NCBI RefSeq assembly: GCF_000422685.1
Contig: NZ_KE383905.1
Coordinates: forward strand, 1 to 64,000
Direction: 5' to 3'
Length of the DNA: 64,000 nucleotides
Origin: Flavobacterium gelidilacus DSM 15343
GTDB taxonomy: Bacteria; Bacteroidota; Bacteroidia; Flavobacteriales; Flavobacteriaceae
Shown piece by piece: positions 1-8,564 of this stretch. How positions within the stretch are numbered: the stretch's first letter is position 1; each line of letters begins with the position of its first letter. The position numbers and the translations under genes were made by a program. Below the pieces are notes generated by a model that saw nothing but the letters and a program-made list of their open reading frames with translations, was not told where the DNA came from and made no database searches.

Positions 1-335
1 TTAAGACACCAAATCCATGTGCTGGAGATGAGACAGTGGGAGTTCAAGTGATTAATTATCCACATTTCTTTACACCAAATGGCGATGGAATAAATGACAC
101 ATGGAATATTAGAGGATTAAATGGTCAAGAAACCGCAAAAATTTATATCTTTGACCGCTACGGAAAATTATTGAAACAAATTAGTCCATTAGATAGCGGA
201 GGTTGGAACGGAACATTTAACGGACAACCACTACCAGCAACGGATTATTGGTTCACGGTAGATTTTTATGAAATTACAACAAACGGTATATTAATACCAA
301 AACAATTTAAAGCTCACTTTTCATTAAAACGATAA
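1..335 (+). CDS. T9SS type B sorting domain, C-terminal end of a secreted protein (5' end outside window)
   Basis: The reading frame is open from the first full codon at position 3, so this is the 3' end of a longer gene; the GTG at 36 is only an internal valine. The visible part holds the hallmark FTPNGDGINDTW, followed by a beta-rich stretch with YIFDRYGKLL and a W-N-G-T-F-N-G-Q-P-L motif. That is the gliding-motility-associated C-terminal (CHU_C / TIGR04131, type B) domain, which routes proteins through the type IX secretion system to the cell surface or medium. The upstream portion, and so the function of the exported protein, cannot be seen. The PorP/SprF gene starts 6 bp after the stop, the usual arrangement for SprB-like adhesins and their PorP/SprF partner. 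Confidence 0.9.
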   Translation, partial: KTPNPCAGDETVGVQVINYPHFFTPNGDGINDTWNIRGLNGQETAKIYIFDRYGKLLKQISPLDSGGWNGTFNGQPLPATDYWFTVDFYEITTNGILIPKQFKAHFSLKR

Positions 336-341
336 TATATT

Positions 342-1346
342 ATGAATTTTAAAAGAGGATACCTACTATTATTAGTGTTTATTACACAATTTTCATTCTC
401 ACAAGAAGGAATTGCAGTTTATTCTGATTATCTATCAGATAACCTTTATTTGTTGCATCCGTCAATGGCAGGAGCAGCAGATTGTGGCAAAGTTAGAATG
501 ACAGCTCGTCAACAATGGTTTGGTCAAGATGAAGCACCTGCTTTACAGACATTGAGTTTTAATACTTCGGTAGGAGAGCGTTCAGGAATAGGAGCAATAG
601 TTTTTAACGATAGAAACGGTTATCATACACAAACAGGAGCGAAATTAAGTTACGCACATCATTTGAGATTCTCAAGAAGTACTTTAGATCTAAATCAATT
701 ATCATTTGGTATGAACGCAGGTTTAATTCAAAGTAACTTAGATGAAACTTCATTCTATTTGTCAAACCCTTCGTATGATCCAATTGTAAATGGAGGAATA
801 GTTCAAAAGGATTCTTATTTTAATGTAGACTTAGGTGCTTCTTATTTCTATCTAGATCTATATACTCACTTTACAGTTAAAAATGTTATAGCTAGTAAGA
901 GAGAATTGTATACAGATATTGAAACAGACAATTTGAGAAAATATCTATGGAGTGTTGGTTATGTATTTAATGTTGGAGATAATGGCCTATTATTAGAGCC
1001 TTCAACATTATTTCAATTAGTAGATCAAACAAAAGAAAAAACAATTGATTTAAACTTAAAACTTTATAAAAATTTAGATTTTGGTAGAGTATGGGCTGGA
1101 TTGTCTTATAGAAGAAGTTTTGATGGTGCAAACTATGTTGACGGAACAAGTGTAGGTGAACAAAAACTACAATACATAACACCAATTTTAGGTTTAAATT
1201 ATAAGAAATTTATGTTTGCTTATACTTATTCACATTTAACAGGTAATGTTAAATTTGATAAAGGAGGGTTTCATCAAATTACTTTAGGACTAGATATCTT
1301 CTGTAAAAACAGTAGATTTGATTGTAACTGTCCTGCTGTAAACTAA
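342..1346 (+). CDS. PorP/SprF family type IX secretion system membrane protein
   Basis: The 334-residue protein starts with a signal peptide (residues 1-20, ending FSFSQ). The N-terminal block contains HPSMAGA and an arginine-tryptophan segment (TARQQWFG), followed by alternating beta strands of an outer-membrane barrel. This matches the PorP/SprF family (TIGR03519), whose members sit in the outer membrane and are needed for export or surface retention of a specific type B T9SS substrate. Starting 6 bp after the sorting-domain gene, it is probably co-transcribed with that substrate and dedicated to it. A strong hairpin terminator follows the stop at 1371-1401. The family assignment is firm; the link to the neighbouring adhesin is inferred from context. 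Confidence 0.9.
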   Translation: MNFKRGYLLLLVFITQFSFSQEGIAVYSDYLSDNLYLLHPSMAGAADCGKVRMTARQQWFGQDEAPALQTLSFNTSVGERSGIGAIVFNDRNGYHTQTGAKLSYAHHLRFSRSTLDLNQLSFGMNAGLIQSNLDETSFYLSNPSYDPIVNGGIVQKDSYFNVDLGASYFYLDLYTHFTVKNVIASKRELYTDIETDNLRKYLWSVGYVFNVGDNGLLLEPSTLFQLVDQTKEKTIDLNLKLYKNLDFGRVWAGLSYRRSFDGANYVDGTSVGEQKLQYITPILGLNYKKFMFAYTYSHLTGNVKFDKGGFHQITLGLDIFCKNSRFDCNCPAVN

Positions 1347-1370
1347 ATTTAATTTATTAAAATATATAGT

Positions 1371-1401
1371 CCCGTTTATTATTATGAACGGGATTTTTTT
1401 T
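1371..1401 (+). terminator. Rho-independent terminator of the porP transcript
   Basis: An 8-bp stem (CCCGTTTA at 1371-1378 with TGAACGGG at 1385-1392, one G-U pair) and a 6-nt loop are followed by an 8-T run. An in-frame ATG at 1384 lies inside the hairpin and is therefore unlikely to be the start of the next gene. Confidence 0.85.
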
Positions 1402-1404
1402 GAC

Positions 1405-1923
1405 ATGATAATAAAAACAATAAACGGTAAAACACCTAATATTCCTTCTGATTGCTATGTAGCTGAAAATGCTACAATTGTTGGTGATGTTTCTTTTGGT
1501 GAAAAATGCAGTGTTTGGTTTAATGCTGTAATTAGAGGCGATGTTAATTTTATTAAAATCGGAAATAAAGTAAACATTCAAGATGGAGCTATTATTCATT
1601 GTACTTATCAAAAACACCCAACAATAATTGGGAATAATGTTTCAATAGGACATAATGCAATTGTGCATGGTTGTACAATTCATGATAATGTTTTAATAGG
1701 TATGGGAGCAATAGTTATGGATAATTGTGTGGTTGAAAGTAATTCAATCGTTGCAGCTGGAGCGGTTGTAACTCAAAATACTATTATAAAATCAGGTTGT
1801 ATTTATGCTGGTGTTCCTGCCAAGAAAGTAAAAGATATTGATCAAAGCGATTTTGCTGGTGAAATAGAACGTATCTCGAATAATTATGTAATGTATTCTG
1901 GGTGGTTTAAAAACGAAGAATAA
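1405..1923 (+). CDS. Gamma carbonic anhydrase family protein (left-handed beta-helix)
   Basis: This 172-residue protein is built from hexapeptide repeats typical of a left-handed beta-helix trimer, including NATIVGDVSFGEKCSVWFNA, VIRGDVNFIKIG and IGHNAIVHGC. The HC of AIIHC, the H of IGHNA and the H of VHGC fit the histidines that bind the active-site metal in gamma carbonic anhydrases (YrdA/PaaY group). The family either hydrates CO2 or acts as a hexapeptide acyl transferase, and many bacterial members have no measured activity. I place the start at 1405, because the upstream in-frame ATG (1384) is buried in the terminator of porP. It converges with murI, with a 2-bp gap between stop codons. 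Confidence 0.85.
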   Translation: MIIKTINGKTPNIPSDCYVAENATIVGDVSFGEKCSVWFNAVIRGDVNFIKIGNKVNIQDGAIIHCTYQKHPTIIGNNVSIGHNAIVHGCTIHDNVLIGMGAIVMDNCVVESNSIVAAGAVVTQNTIIKSGCIYAGVPAKKVKDIDQSDFAGEIERISNNYVMYSGWFKNEE

Positions 1924-1925
1924 GG

Positions 1926-2705
1926 TTAAAAATCTTCTTCAATAACTTTGTATTGGTTATTTAAAATTTCGGTTAAGACCTTTGGATTAGAATTTGTGAA
2001 AAAAGTATTTTTAATTTCCGTGTTAGAATTGTTCAATAAGCCATTCTGATTTAAAATCTTTTTGGTTTGTATAGCGACAGCTTCACCAGAATCAATTATT
2101 TTTATTTTAGAAGGAAGAATTTTTTTAATTTGAGGAATCAAATAAGGATAATGACTACATCCTAAAACTAAAAAATCTATATTTTGTTCAATCATTGGAT
2201 TTAAATAGCTTTTTAATAGATTAAACATTTCTGGCGTGTCAATGTCTCCGTTTTCTATTAATTGAACTAATCCATAGCCTATTTGTTCAACGATCTTTAC
2301 ATTTTCGAATAAGGATGAAGTTTTATGAAACAGATCGCTATTAAGCGTTCCTTTTGTGGCTAAAATTCCAATAGTATGTGTTAGAGAATTATTAGCAGCA
2401 GGCTTGATAGCAGGCTCAATTCCTATAAATGGGACATCATACGTTGATCTTAACTCTTTAATTGCATTTGTAGTGGCTGTATTACAGGCAACAACAATAA
2501 TTTTACAATTTCTATTTAATAATATTTCGGTATTTTTTTTACTTAAAACAATAATTTCGTCTTTACTTTTTAACCCATAAGGAGCATTTTTGCTATCTGC
2601 TAGATATATAGAATTTTCTAAAGGAAGAAGTTTGTTAATTTCTTTCCAAATTGAAGTTCCACCTATTCCAGAATCAAAAAGACCAATGGGATTATTTTTT
2701 TTCAT
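1926..2705 (-). CDS. murI: Glutamate racemase
   Basis: Glutamate racemase interconverts L- and D-glutamate, providing D-Glu for the peptidoglycan stem peptide in the cytoplasm. The 259-residue protein has the expected signatures: FDSGIGG with Asp11 near the N-terminus, the first catalytic cysteine in VVACNTATTN (Cys74), and the second in LGCSHYPYL (Cys183). Length is normal for the family. It lies downstream of the ompH/bamA genes on the same strand, but a strong hairpin with a U-run sits immediately before its start. It may therefore be only partly read through from the ompH operon or have its own promoter. Confidence 0.95.
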   Translation of the reverse strand: MKKNNPIGLFDSGIGGTSIWKEINKLLPLENSIYLADSKNAPYGLKSKDEIIVLSKKNTEILLNRNCKIIVVACNTATTNAIKELRSTYDVPFIGIEPAIKPAANNSLTHTIGILATKGTLNSDLFHKTSSLFENVKIVEQIGYGLVQLIENGDIDTPEMFNLLKSYLNPMIEQNIDFLVLGCSHYPYLIPQIKKILPSKIKIIDSGEAVAIQTKKILNQNGLLNNSNTEIKNTFFTNSNPKVLTEILNNQYKVIEEDF

Positions 2706-2710
2706 ACCTC

Positions 2711-2757
2711 AAAAATAAAAAAAAACCGCAATATGTTTTACCATAATGCAGTTTTTA
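2711..2757 (-). terminator. Terminator after the ompH genes
   Basis: On the minus strand an AAAACTGCATTATG arm pairs with CATATTGCGGTTTT across a 6-nt loop (one G-U pair, one T-T mismatch), and a long T-run follows. It separates the ompH genes from murI, whose start codon is only about 6 bp beyond the T-run. Confidence 0.75.
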
Positions 2758-2777
2758 ATTTTTTAATAGAGTTTTTA

Positions 2778-3290
2778 TTAGAAACCTAATTCTTTTTTAA
2801 CTTCAGCTAATAAGTTTGGACCGTCTGCCATTAAGACTCCACTTCCGTTAGAAGCATCCAATACATATTCATAACCTTTTGCACGTGCCACTTTTTGGAT
2901 TGCTTGTTGCGCTTTTTCCATAATTGGTTTTACAAGGTCTAATTCTTTTTGTTGTAATTCTTTTGTAGCTGTTTCTCTGTATCCTTGAATACGTCCAGCC
3001 ATGTCTTGCATTTCTTTTGCTCTTGTTTCATTAATTGCATCAGATACTGCATTAGTTTCAGCATCACCTTGGTATTTTTTCATTTTAGTTTGATATTCTT
3101 GTACCATAGTGTTATACTCGCCATCGTAAGATTTTTGAATTTTCTCAAGTTGAGCTTGAGCGGTCTTCATTGCAGGCATATTAGTCATTAGTTCACTTAC
3201 ATCAATATGCGCTAGTTTTGTTTGAGCAGTTACAAATTGTGCACTAACTAAAAATGCTACTGCGATAAAAATTGATTTTAATTGTTTCAT
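2778..3290 (-). CDS. OmpH/Skp-family periplasmic chaperone (short paralogue)
   Basis: The 170-residue protein has a signal peptide (residues 1-22, ending FVTAQ), then the OmpH core: KLAHIDVSELM at the N-terminus, a long charged helical arm (about residues 45-125), and the closing GYEYVLDASNGSGVL segment. Skp/OmpH proteins are trimeric periplasmic chaperones that hold unfolded outer-membrane proteins for the BAM complex. The gene lies 27 bp after a second, longer OmpH gene, which follows bamA, so substrate holder and insertase are encoded together. Confidence in family is high; which paralogue serves which client cannot be told. Confidence 0.9.
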   Translation of the reverse strand: MKQLKSIFIAVAFLVSAQFVTAQTKLAHIDVSELMTNMPAMKTAQAQLEKIQKSYDGEYNTMVQEYQTKMKKYQGDAETNAVSDAINETRAKEMQDMAGRIQGYRETATKELQQKELDLVKPIMEKAQQAIQKVARAKGYEYVLDASNGSGVLMADGPNLLAEVKKELGF

Positions 3291-3317
3291 TGTTTTGTGT
3301 TTAATTTTAATTTATTC

Positions 3318-4316
3318 TTATTCTCCGGTTTTATTTTCTTCTTCTTTTTTTGCCTTGGCAGCTTCTCTTTCTTCTAAAATTTTAGCTCTTCTGTCTTCAG
3401 CTGCTTTTTTTCGATCTTCTATTTTTTTATTTCGATCGTCTAAAGCTTTTTGTCTTACTTCTTCTGGAGTTAACTTGTCTGCTTCGGTTGAAGTTTTTTT
3501 ATCTCCTTCTGTTGCAGTCTTATCATCACCAGTTGTTGTTTTATTATCTTCTTCAATTAACGTGCCATTTTTTTTAGCTTCCCTTTCTTCAATTAATTTT
3601 TGTCTTCTATCAGCCGCTTCTTTTTTTCTTGCTTCATAGGCTGCTTTCTTGTCTTCAATCAATTTTTCACGAGCTGCTCTTTTTTCATCCAATGCTTTTT
3701 GACGTGCTGCCATTTCAGGGTTTTCATCTTGCATATCTTCTAGAGCATCTCTAGATTCTTGTTCTTTTAATTGTTTAGATGTTAGCTGTTCTCTTTTTTC
3801 AGCTCTAACTAGTTGCCGAACAACTTGGTCACTGATGTCATAACGTTGCGCTGCAAAAAGCATTGTCATATCTGAAGATTTGTCAAATATAAAATCGTAT
3901 TTTTTTTGTTCAGCTATGTCTTGAATAATTGTAAAAACTTGGTCTTGAATTGGTTTTACAAGTACGGATTTTTGTATAATTAAATCTCCTTTAGGTCCAA
4001 ATCTATTTTGTTGGTATTCTAATAATTCAGTATCAAGGTAATTTATTTCTTCTTCTCTTTCTTCGATTAATTCTTTAGTTAAAAGAGGTCTTTCTATTTT
4101 TAAATCTTCTTTTAACTTATTTATTTCATTTTTTTTGGCTTCAATTTCTTGTTTCCATTTTTGAGCTTTAATTTCTAGTTGGTTTTTGGCTTCAGCATAA
4201 TTTGGAACTTTTTCAAGAATATATTCCATATCAATAAAGCCAATTCTTATTCCTCTAGATTGAGAAAAAGCAATTGTTGTACTTAAAAATAAAAATAATA
4301 AAACTATTTTTTTCAT
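3318..4316 (-). CDS. OmpH/Skp-family protein with long charged C-terminal tail
   Basis: The 332-residue protein begins with a signal peptide (residues 1-18, ending AFSQS) and an OmpH domain (about 22-170: IRIGFIDMEYILEKVPNY, then a long helix, then YDFIFDKSS). It is nearly twice the usual OmpH length. The extra 160 residues are almost entirely Lys, Glu, Arg and Ala with a Thr/Asp-rich break (about 245-275), which predicts extended coiled coil or disordered tail. The repetitive composition explains a large serine-rich open frame on the opposite strand (3295-3639), which is not a gene. It sits 31 bp after bamA and 27 bp before the short OmpH gene. Confidence 0.88.
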   Translation of the reverse strand: MKKIVLLFLFLSTTIAFSQSRGIRIGFIDMEYILEKVPNYAEAKNQLEIKAQKWKQEIEAKKNEINKLKEDLKIERPLLTKELIEEREEEINYLDTELLEYQQNRFGPKGDLIIQKSVLVKPIQDQVFTIIQDIAEQKKYDFIFDKSSDMTMLFAAQRYDISDQVVRQLVRAEKREQLTSKQLKEQESRDALEDMQDENPEMAARQKALDEKRAAREKLIEDKKAAYEARKKEAADRRQKLIEEREAKKNGTLIEEDNKTTTGDDKTATEGDKKTSTEADKLTPEEVRQKALDDRNKKIEDRKKAAEDRRAKILEEREAAKAKKEEENKTGE

Positions 4317-4347
4317 ATTACTATATTTAAATTATTTAAGTCAAAAA

Positions 4348-7029
4348 TTAAAACTGTTGACCTATAATAAAGTGTGTTTGCCATCCGCTTTTTTGCGTTG
4401 CACCTGGAATTGCATCAAATCCATGTGCAAAATCTATTCCTAATAAACCAAAAGCTGGCATAAACACTCTCAAACCAACTCCAGCTGAACGTTGAACGCT
4501 AAAAGGATTGTAAGATTTGAAATCATTAAATGCAGCTCCAGCCTCTAAAAATGTTAATGCATATATAGAAGCACTAGCTTTTAAAGTAATAGGATATCTT
4601 AACTCTAACGAAAATTTATTGTAAATAGTACCTCCATCATTCGAAGATAATGAATTATTTGGATATCCACGTAATTGAATTGTTTCTCTACCATCTAAAG
4701 AATAGTTCGCAAGTCCGTCTCCTCCTAAGTAAAAACGTTCAAATGGTACTAAGCCTCTATCTTGATTATATGCTCCCATAAAACCAAATTCTCCTAGCGA
4801 ACGTAATACTAATTTATCGTAAATTTTAGTATACCAATCTGCTTTAAACTTAACTTTATAGTACTCTAACCATTTGTATTTTATTTGGTCTACTTTGGCA
4901 GGATCTGCAACAGCATCTTCAGTTGTGTATGCTTTAGATGGAGTAGGATTTGAAGTTGAAGGTAATTCAGTTAAAAGATCTCCATTGTTTACTAAAACTT
5001 CTGCCCCAGAATCATCAGTATATATATATCCTAATCCGTCATAAACATACTTGTTTTCTGCTAAATCTCCTAAATTAGCATAATCAACACCATTTATAAG
5101 CGAATAAGGTGGTGTGAATTTTGCAGAAACACTAAATTCTGATCCATAAGTTGGATAAATAGGATTTATACCCTTACTATTTCTGCTTAATCCGATAGTG
5201 TATGCTAAATTTCTAGATGCACCATTTCCGAAGGTAAATAATCCAGAATTATAATTGTTAAGTTTGTAATATTGAAAAGATACTGCTTGAGAAAGCGTAA
5301 AATAATCATCAGGAACAGTAAGCCTTTTTGCTATACCTACTGACAACGATGTAATTGTAAAACTTTGCGATTTGTCTACATCTCTAGTAGAATAGTTGTA
5401 TAAAAATTGTTTACTTTGAGATAATGAAGTAGAGAAACTAACAGGTTTCTTTCCTCCATACCAAGGCTCTTGAAAACTTAAACTATAGGTTCTAAAATAT
5501 GAACTTGCTTGTAAATTAAGAGACATTTTTTGTCCGTCTCCCATTGGTAAAGGTTTGTATGCTTCTTTGTTGAAAATATTTCTGATAGAAAAGTTATTGA
5601 ATGATAATCCTAAAGTTCCAATAAAACCACCACCACCATAACCACCTTGTAGTTGAATCTGACTAGCTCCCTTTTCTACAACGTTATATTCAATATCAAC
5701 TGTTCCAGCTGCTGCATCCACATTTTTAAATTTAGGATCAATTGCTTCTGGATCAAAAAAGCCTAGTTGGCCAAGTTCTCTTATGGTTCTAATTAAAGCA
5801 TCTTTACTATATTTTTTTCCTGGTTTTGTTAGAATTTCTCTGTAAATGACATGGTCGTTAGTTTTTTCGTTTCCAACAACTGTTATTTTATTAAAATAAG
5901 CTAAAGGACCTTCACTTATTCTTATTTCAAAATCAATAGTATCATTTTCTGTTTTAACTTCAACTGTGTTGATGTTTGAAAATAAATAACCATTGTTTTG
6001 GTATAGGTTTGTAATGTCTTCTGCATCAGGATTTGTTTTGTCTTCAATTCTTTTTTGAAGCAAAACACCATTATATACATCACCTCTATTGATGCTTATC
6101 ATTCTTCTCAAATATTCTTCTGTGTAAATTGTATTACCTAAGAATCGAATATCACCAAAGTAATATTTTCTTCCTTCTTCTAATTTTACATCAATAAATA
6201 ATTTGTTTTTATCTTTATTATAGGTTACAGTGTCACTAATGATTCTAGCATCTCTGTATCCTTTTTCTTTGTATTTAGTAATAACACTTGTTAAGTCTTC
6301 TTCATATTTTTCTTTTATGAATTTTGAAGCTTTAAATATTCTAATTGGATTTTGTTGTTTGGTGTTTTTAAAGGCTTTTCTTAATTTTTTATCAGAAAAC
6401 TGCTCATTTCCTTCAAAATTTATCTTCTTGATTTTTACTTTTTCACCTTTATCTATTTTAATAAGTAAATCAACATTTGTATCTGTTGAGTCTGGAAATG
6501 TATTTACAATTACTTTTGTATTGTAAAAACCATCTTTTTTGTACTTATTTTGAATGTAATTTTTTGTTGTAGTAATAAGGTTTTCATTGACAATTTTTCC
6601 TTTTTTAAGATCGTTGTCTTTAATTAGTTCTTCTTTTTTTCCTTTTTTAACTCCTGTTATTTTTACATCAGCAAGTTTTGGTAATTCGTTGATGTTTAAT
6701 TCTAAATAAATACTATCATTTTGAATTTTATTAACATAAACATTAATATCATTGAAATATCCTAGTTTCCATAACTTTTTGATAGCAGTACTAATTTCTT
6801 CACCTGGTACAATTATACTTTGCCCTTTTTCCAAACCAGCAAATGTGATTATAGTCTGAGGGTTATAATTTACTTTTCCTGTAACTTCTATATCTGCTAA
6901 AATATAAGATTTACCATTTTCAAAATCACTTTCTTGTGCAGAAATTTTGAATAGGCCTAAAAATAAAAATAATATCGCGCTGTACTTGATATTTTTGTTT
7001 AAAAGAGAATTTCTTTTATAATTGTTCAC
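4348..7029 (-). CDS. bamA: Outer membrane protein assembly factor BamA (Omp85)
   Basis: This is the central BAM-complex subunit that folds beta-barrels into the outer membrane. After a signal peptide (LFLFLGLFKISAQ) come POTRA modules (roughly residues 30-450, with repeated GxYxxxxI and LGFFDPEAI patterns) and a C-terminal 16-stranded barrel containing RGYPNNSL (the VRGY/F-like loop motif) and a final aromatic residue (IIGQQF). I favour the GTG at 7029, which overlaps the end of uppS by 14 bp and gives 893 residues. An ATG at 7080 (17 more residues) and one at 7137 lie deeper inside uppS and would push the signal peptide away from the N-terminus. It is followed by two ompH genes. Confidence 0.93.
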   Translation of the reverse strand: MNNYKRNSLLNKNIKYSAILFLFLGLFKISAQESDFENGKSYILADIEVTGKVNYNPQTIITFAGLEKGQSIIVPGEEISTAIKKLWKLGYFNDINVYVNKIQNDSIYLELNINELPKLADVKITGVKKGKKEELIKDNDLKKGKIVNENLITTTKNYIQNKYKKDGFYNTKVIVNTFPDSTDTNVDLLIKIDKGEKVKIKKINFEGNEQFSDKKLRKAFKNTKQQNPIRIFKASKFIKEKYEEDLTSVITKYKEKGYRDARIISDTVTYNKDKNKLFIDVKLEEGRKYYFGDIRFLGNTIYTEEYLRRMISINRGDVYNGVLLQKRIEDKTNPDAEDITNLYQNNGYLFSNINTVEVKTENDTIDFEIRISEGPLAYFNKITVVGNEKTNDHVIYREILTKPGKKYSKDALIRTIRELGQLGFFDPEAIDPKFKNVDAAAGTVDIEYNVVEKGASQIQLQGGYGGGGFIGTLGLSFNNFSIRNIFNKEAYKPLPMGDGQKMSLNLQASSYFRTYSLSFQEPWYGGKKPVSFSTSLSQSKQFLYNYSTRDVDKSQSFTITSLSVGIAKRLTVPDDYFTLSQAVSFQYYKLNNYNSGLFTFGNGASRNLAYTIGLSRNSKGINPIYPTYGSEFSVSAKFTPPYSLINGVDYANLGDLAENKYVYDGLGYIYTDDSGAEVLVNNGDLLTELPSTSNPTPSKAYTTEDAVADPAKVDQIKYKWLEYYKVKFKADWYTKIYDKLVLRSLGEFGFMGAYNQDRGLVPFERFYLGGDGLANYSLDGRETIQLRGYPNNSLSSNDGGTIYNKFSLELRYPITLKASASIYALTFLEAGAAFNDFKSYNPFSVQRSAGVGLRVFMPAFGLLGIDFAHGFDAIPGATQKSGWQTHFIIGQQF

Positions 7030-7753
7030 TTGTTTTTCCAAATCTACGTTCTCTTTTTTGGTAACTAATAATTGCTTCATACAAATTGTTTTCTGTAAAA
7101 TCAGGCCATAATACATCGGTAAAGTAAAATTCGGCATAGGCTATTTGCCATAACAAAAAATTACTGATCCTATGTTCGCCACTTGTTCTGATTACTAAAT
7201 CTACATCTGGTAAATTATGCGTGTAAAGATGCTCATTAATAATTGATTCGTCAATAGCTGATTCAGAAATTATATTATTTTTAACTTTATTGCTAATATT
7301 TTTAACAACTTGAATGATTTCTTCTCTAGATCCATAGCTTAAAGCTAAAGTCAATGTCATTCTATTGTTATTCTTTGTTTTTTCTATTACTTCTTGCAGT
7401 TCTTTGAAAACTTTTTTTGGTAAGGTTGTTAAATTACCAATTGCATTAAGTTTTATATTGTTATTCATTAATGTAGCTTCTTCTTTTTTCAAGGAAGAAA
7501 TTAATAATTTCATTAATGTGTCTACTTCTAATTTTGGTCTATTCCAGTTTTCTGTTGAAAAGGCATATAGTGTAAGGTTTGGAATTCCTAACTTGGCACA
7601 AGATTCAACAGTGACCTTTACAGATTTTGATCCGTTTTCATGACCTATTGCTCTTAGGAACCCTTTTTGTTTAGCCCAACGACCATTTCCATCCATTATA
7701 ATTGCTAAATGGTTGGGAAGTCTTTTGTCGTTTATTTGTTCTAAATAATTCAT
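7016..7753 (-). CDS. uppS: Isoprenyl transferase (undecaprenyl diphosphate synthase)
   Basis: It condenses isopentenyl diphosphate with farnesyl diphosphate to make undecaprenyl diphosphate, the lipid carrier for peptidoglycan and O-antigen. The 245-residue protein has the cis-prenyltransferase signatures: HLAIIMDGNGRWAKQ with catalytic Asp21, the LTLYAFSTENWNRP block, and the C-terminal DLVIRTSGEHRISNFLLWQ with the family's conserved arginines. Its start directly abuts the stop of the DUF6089 gene, and its 3' end overlaps bamA. Envelope lipid-carrier synthesis and outer-membrane assembly are therefore translationally linked. Confidence 0.95.
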   Translation of the reverse strand: MNYLEQINDKRLPNHLAIIMDGNGRWAKQKGFLRAIGHENGSKSVKVTVESCAKLGIPNLTLYAFSTENWNRPKLEVDTLMKLLISSLKKEEATLMNNNIKLNAIGNLTTLPKKVFKELQEVIEKTKNNNRMTLTLALSYGSREEIIQVVKNISNKVKNNIISESAIDESIINEHLYTHNLPDVDLVIRTSGEHRISNFLLWQIAYAEFYFTDVLWPDFTENNLYEAIISYQKRERRFGKTSEQL

Positions 7754-8446
7754 TTATTTTCCTTGTGGGCAAAAACATGGGTTTTCACCAAACGTATAGG
7801 TTAATGTTGCTCCAGTAAACATATACCAATCATTACTATTTAAATTTCCAAAACGAATACTTTCATAATTGTCGTTTGGGGAATTGCTTCCGTCTAAATT
7901 GTCAGATAAAGTATATCTCGCTCCAGCTTCTATTCCTATAATAAAAGAATGAGCAACTCTTGCTTTAAAACCTAAAACCATTGGAATAGAAAATGATCTT
8001 CCAGAATCAAATCCTTTTCCAGCATTAATATTGTCACTTTCAAAATTATTATGCCAAAAATAATTTACACCCGTAAAAACATAAGGGGTATATTGCATAT
8101 CAAATTGATGTAAATCAAACGGAAAAAAATTAAATTCAATTCCGGCCGAAACCTCTTTAATGGTATTTGTAAAACTATATTCTCTTAAATTCCTACTTGG
8201 AACTTTGGAGTCTAAATCATTTCCTTTAATTCCTCCTTGCATGTAACTAAATCTATAAGAGTGTCTAATACTCTTGTTCCATTTGTAAATAAAACCAAAA
8301 GCAACCTCATTTGGGTCGATGTATGTAGTTTTACCTACATCACCAACATAATTTGTGCCTCCAAGAAACACACCAACCTCATGTATTTGTGCTTTGGAAG
8401 TAGTACTAAATGCTGTAAATAATATAATTAAAGCTAGTTTTTTCAT
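7754..8446 (-). CDS. DUF6089-type outer membrane beta-barrel protein
   Basis: The 230-residue protein has a signal peptide (residues 1-19, ending SKAQ) followed by alternating strands and glycine/aromatic girdles consistent with a small outer-membrane barrel: EVGVFLGGTNYVGDVG at the front, closing with GATLTYTFG and a short Cys-containing tail. In Flavobacteriaceae this family regularly precedes uppS and bamA; its role is not known to me. A start 66 bp further upstream would lie beyond the probable promoter box at 8459-8466, so I use the ATG at 8446, which also gives a proper signal peptide. Confidence 0.8.
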   Translation of the reverse strand: MKKLALIILFTAFSTTSKAQIHEVGVFLGGTNYVGDVGKTTYIDPNEVAFGFIYKWNKSIRHSYRFSYMQGGIKGNDLDSKVPSRNLREYSFTNTIKEVSAGIEFNFFPFDLHQFDMQYTPYVFTGVNYFWHNNFESDNINAGKGFDSGRSFSIPMVLGFKARVAHSFIIGIEAGARYTLSDNLDGSNSPNDNYESIRFGNLNSNDWYMFTGATLTYTFGENPCFCPQGK

Positions 8447-8458
8447 TTTTTCAGATTG

Positions 8459-8466
8459 CAAATATA
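8459..8466 (-). promoter_or_regulatory. Possible -7 box (TATATTTG) for the DUF6089-uppS-bamA operon
   Basis: Reading the minus strand, TATATTTG matches the Bacteroidota TAnnTTTG box and lies 12 bp before the ATG. I see no TTG element at the usual 17-23 bp distance, so support is partial. Confidence 0.4.
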
Positions 8467-8564
8467 ACAATATTGATGTTTTAACTTCATAAAGAAGCAA
8501 CTTTTTACTCAATATTAGTAACGCAAAAAATCGGAAAGTAATATATTATAGGTCTAAAAGAGTT

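Noticed and set aside
1384..1404. ATG at 1384 as the start of the carbonic-anhydrase gene
   Set aside because: It lies inside the terminator hairpin of porP; the family N-terminus aligns with 1405.
3295..3639. Serine-rich open frame on the plus strand
   Set aside because: It is the antisense of the Lys/Glu-rich tail of the long OmpH gene; composition explains it and no start context or homology is visible.
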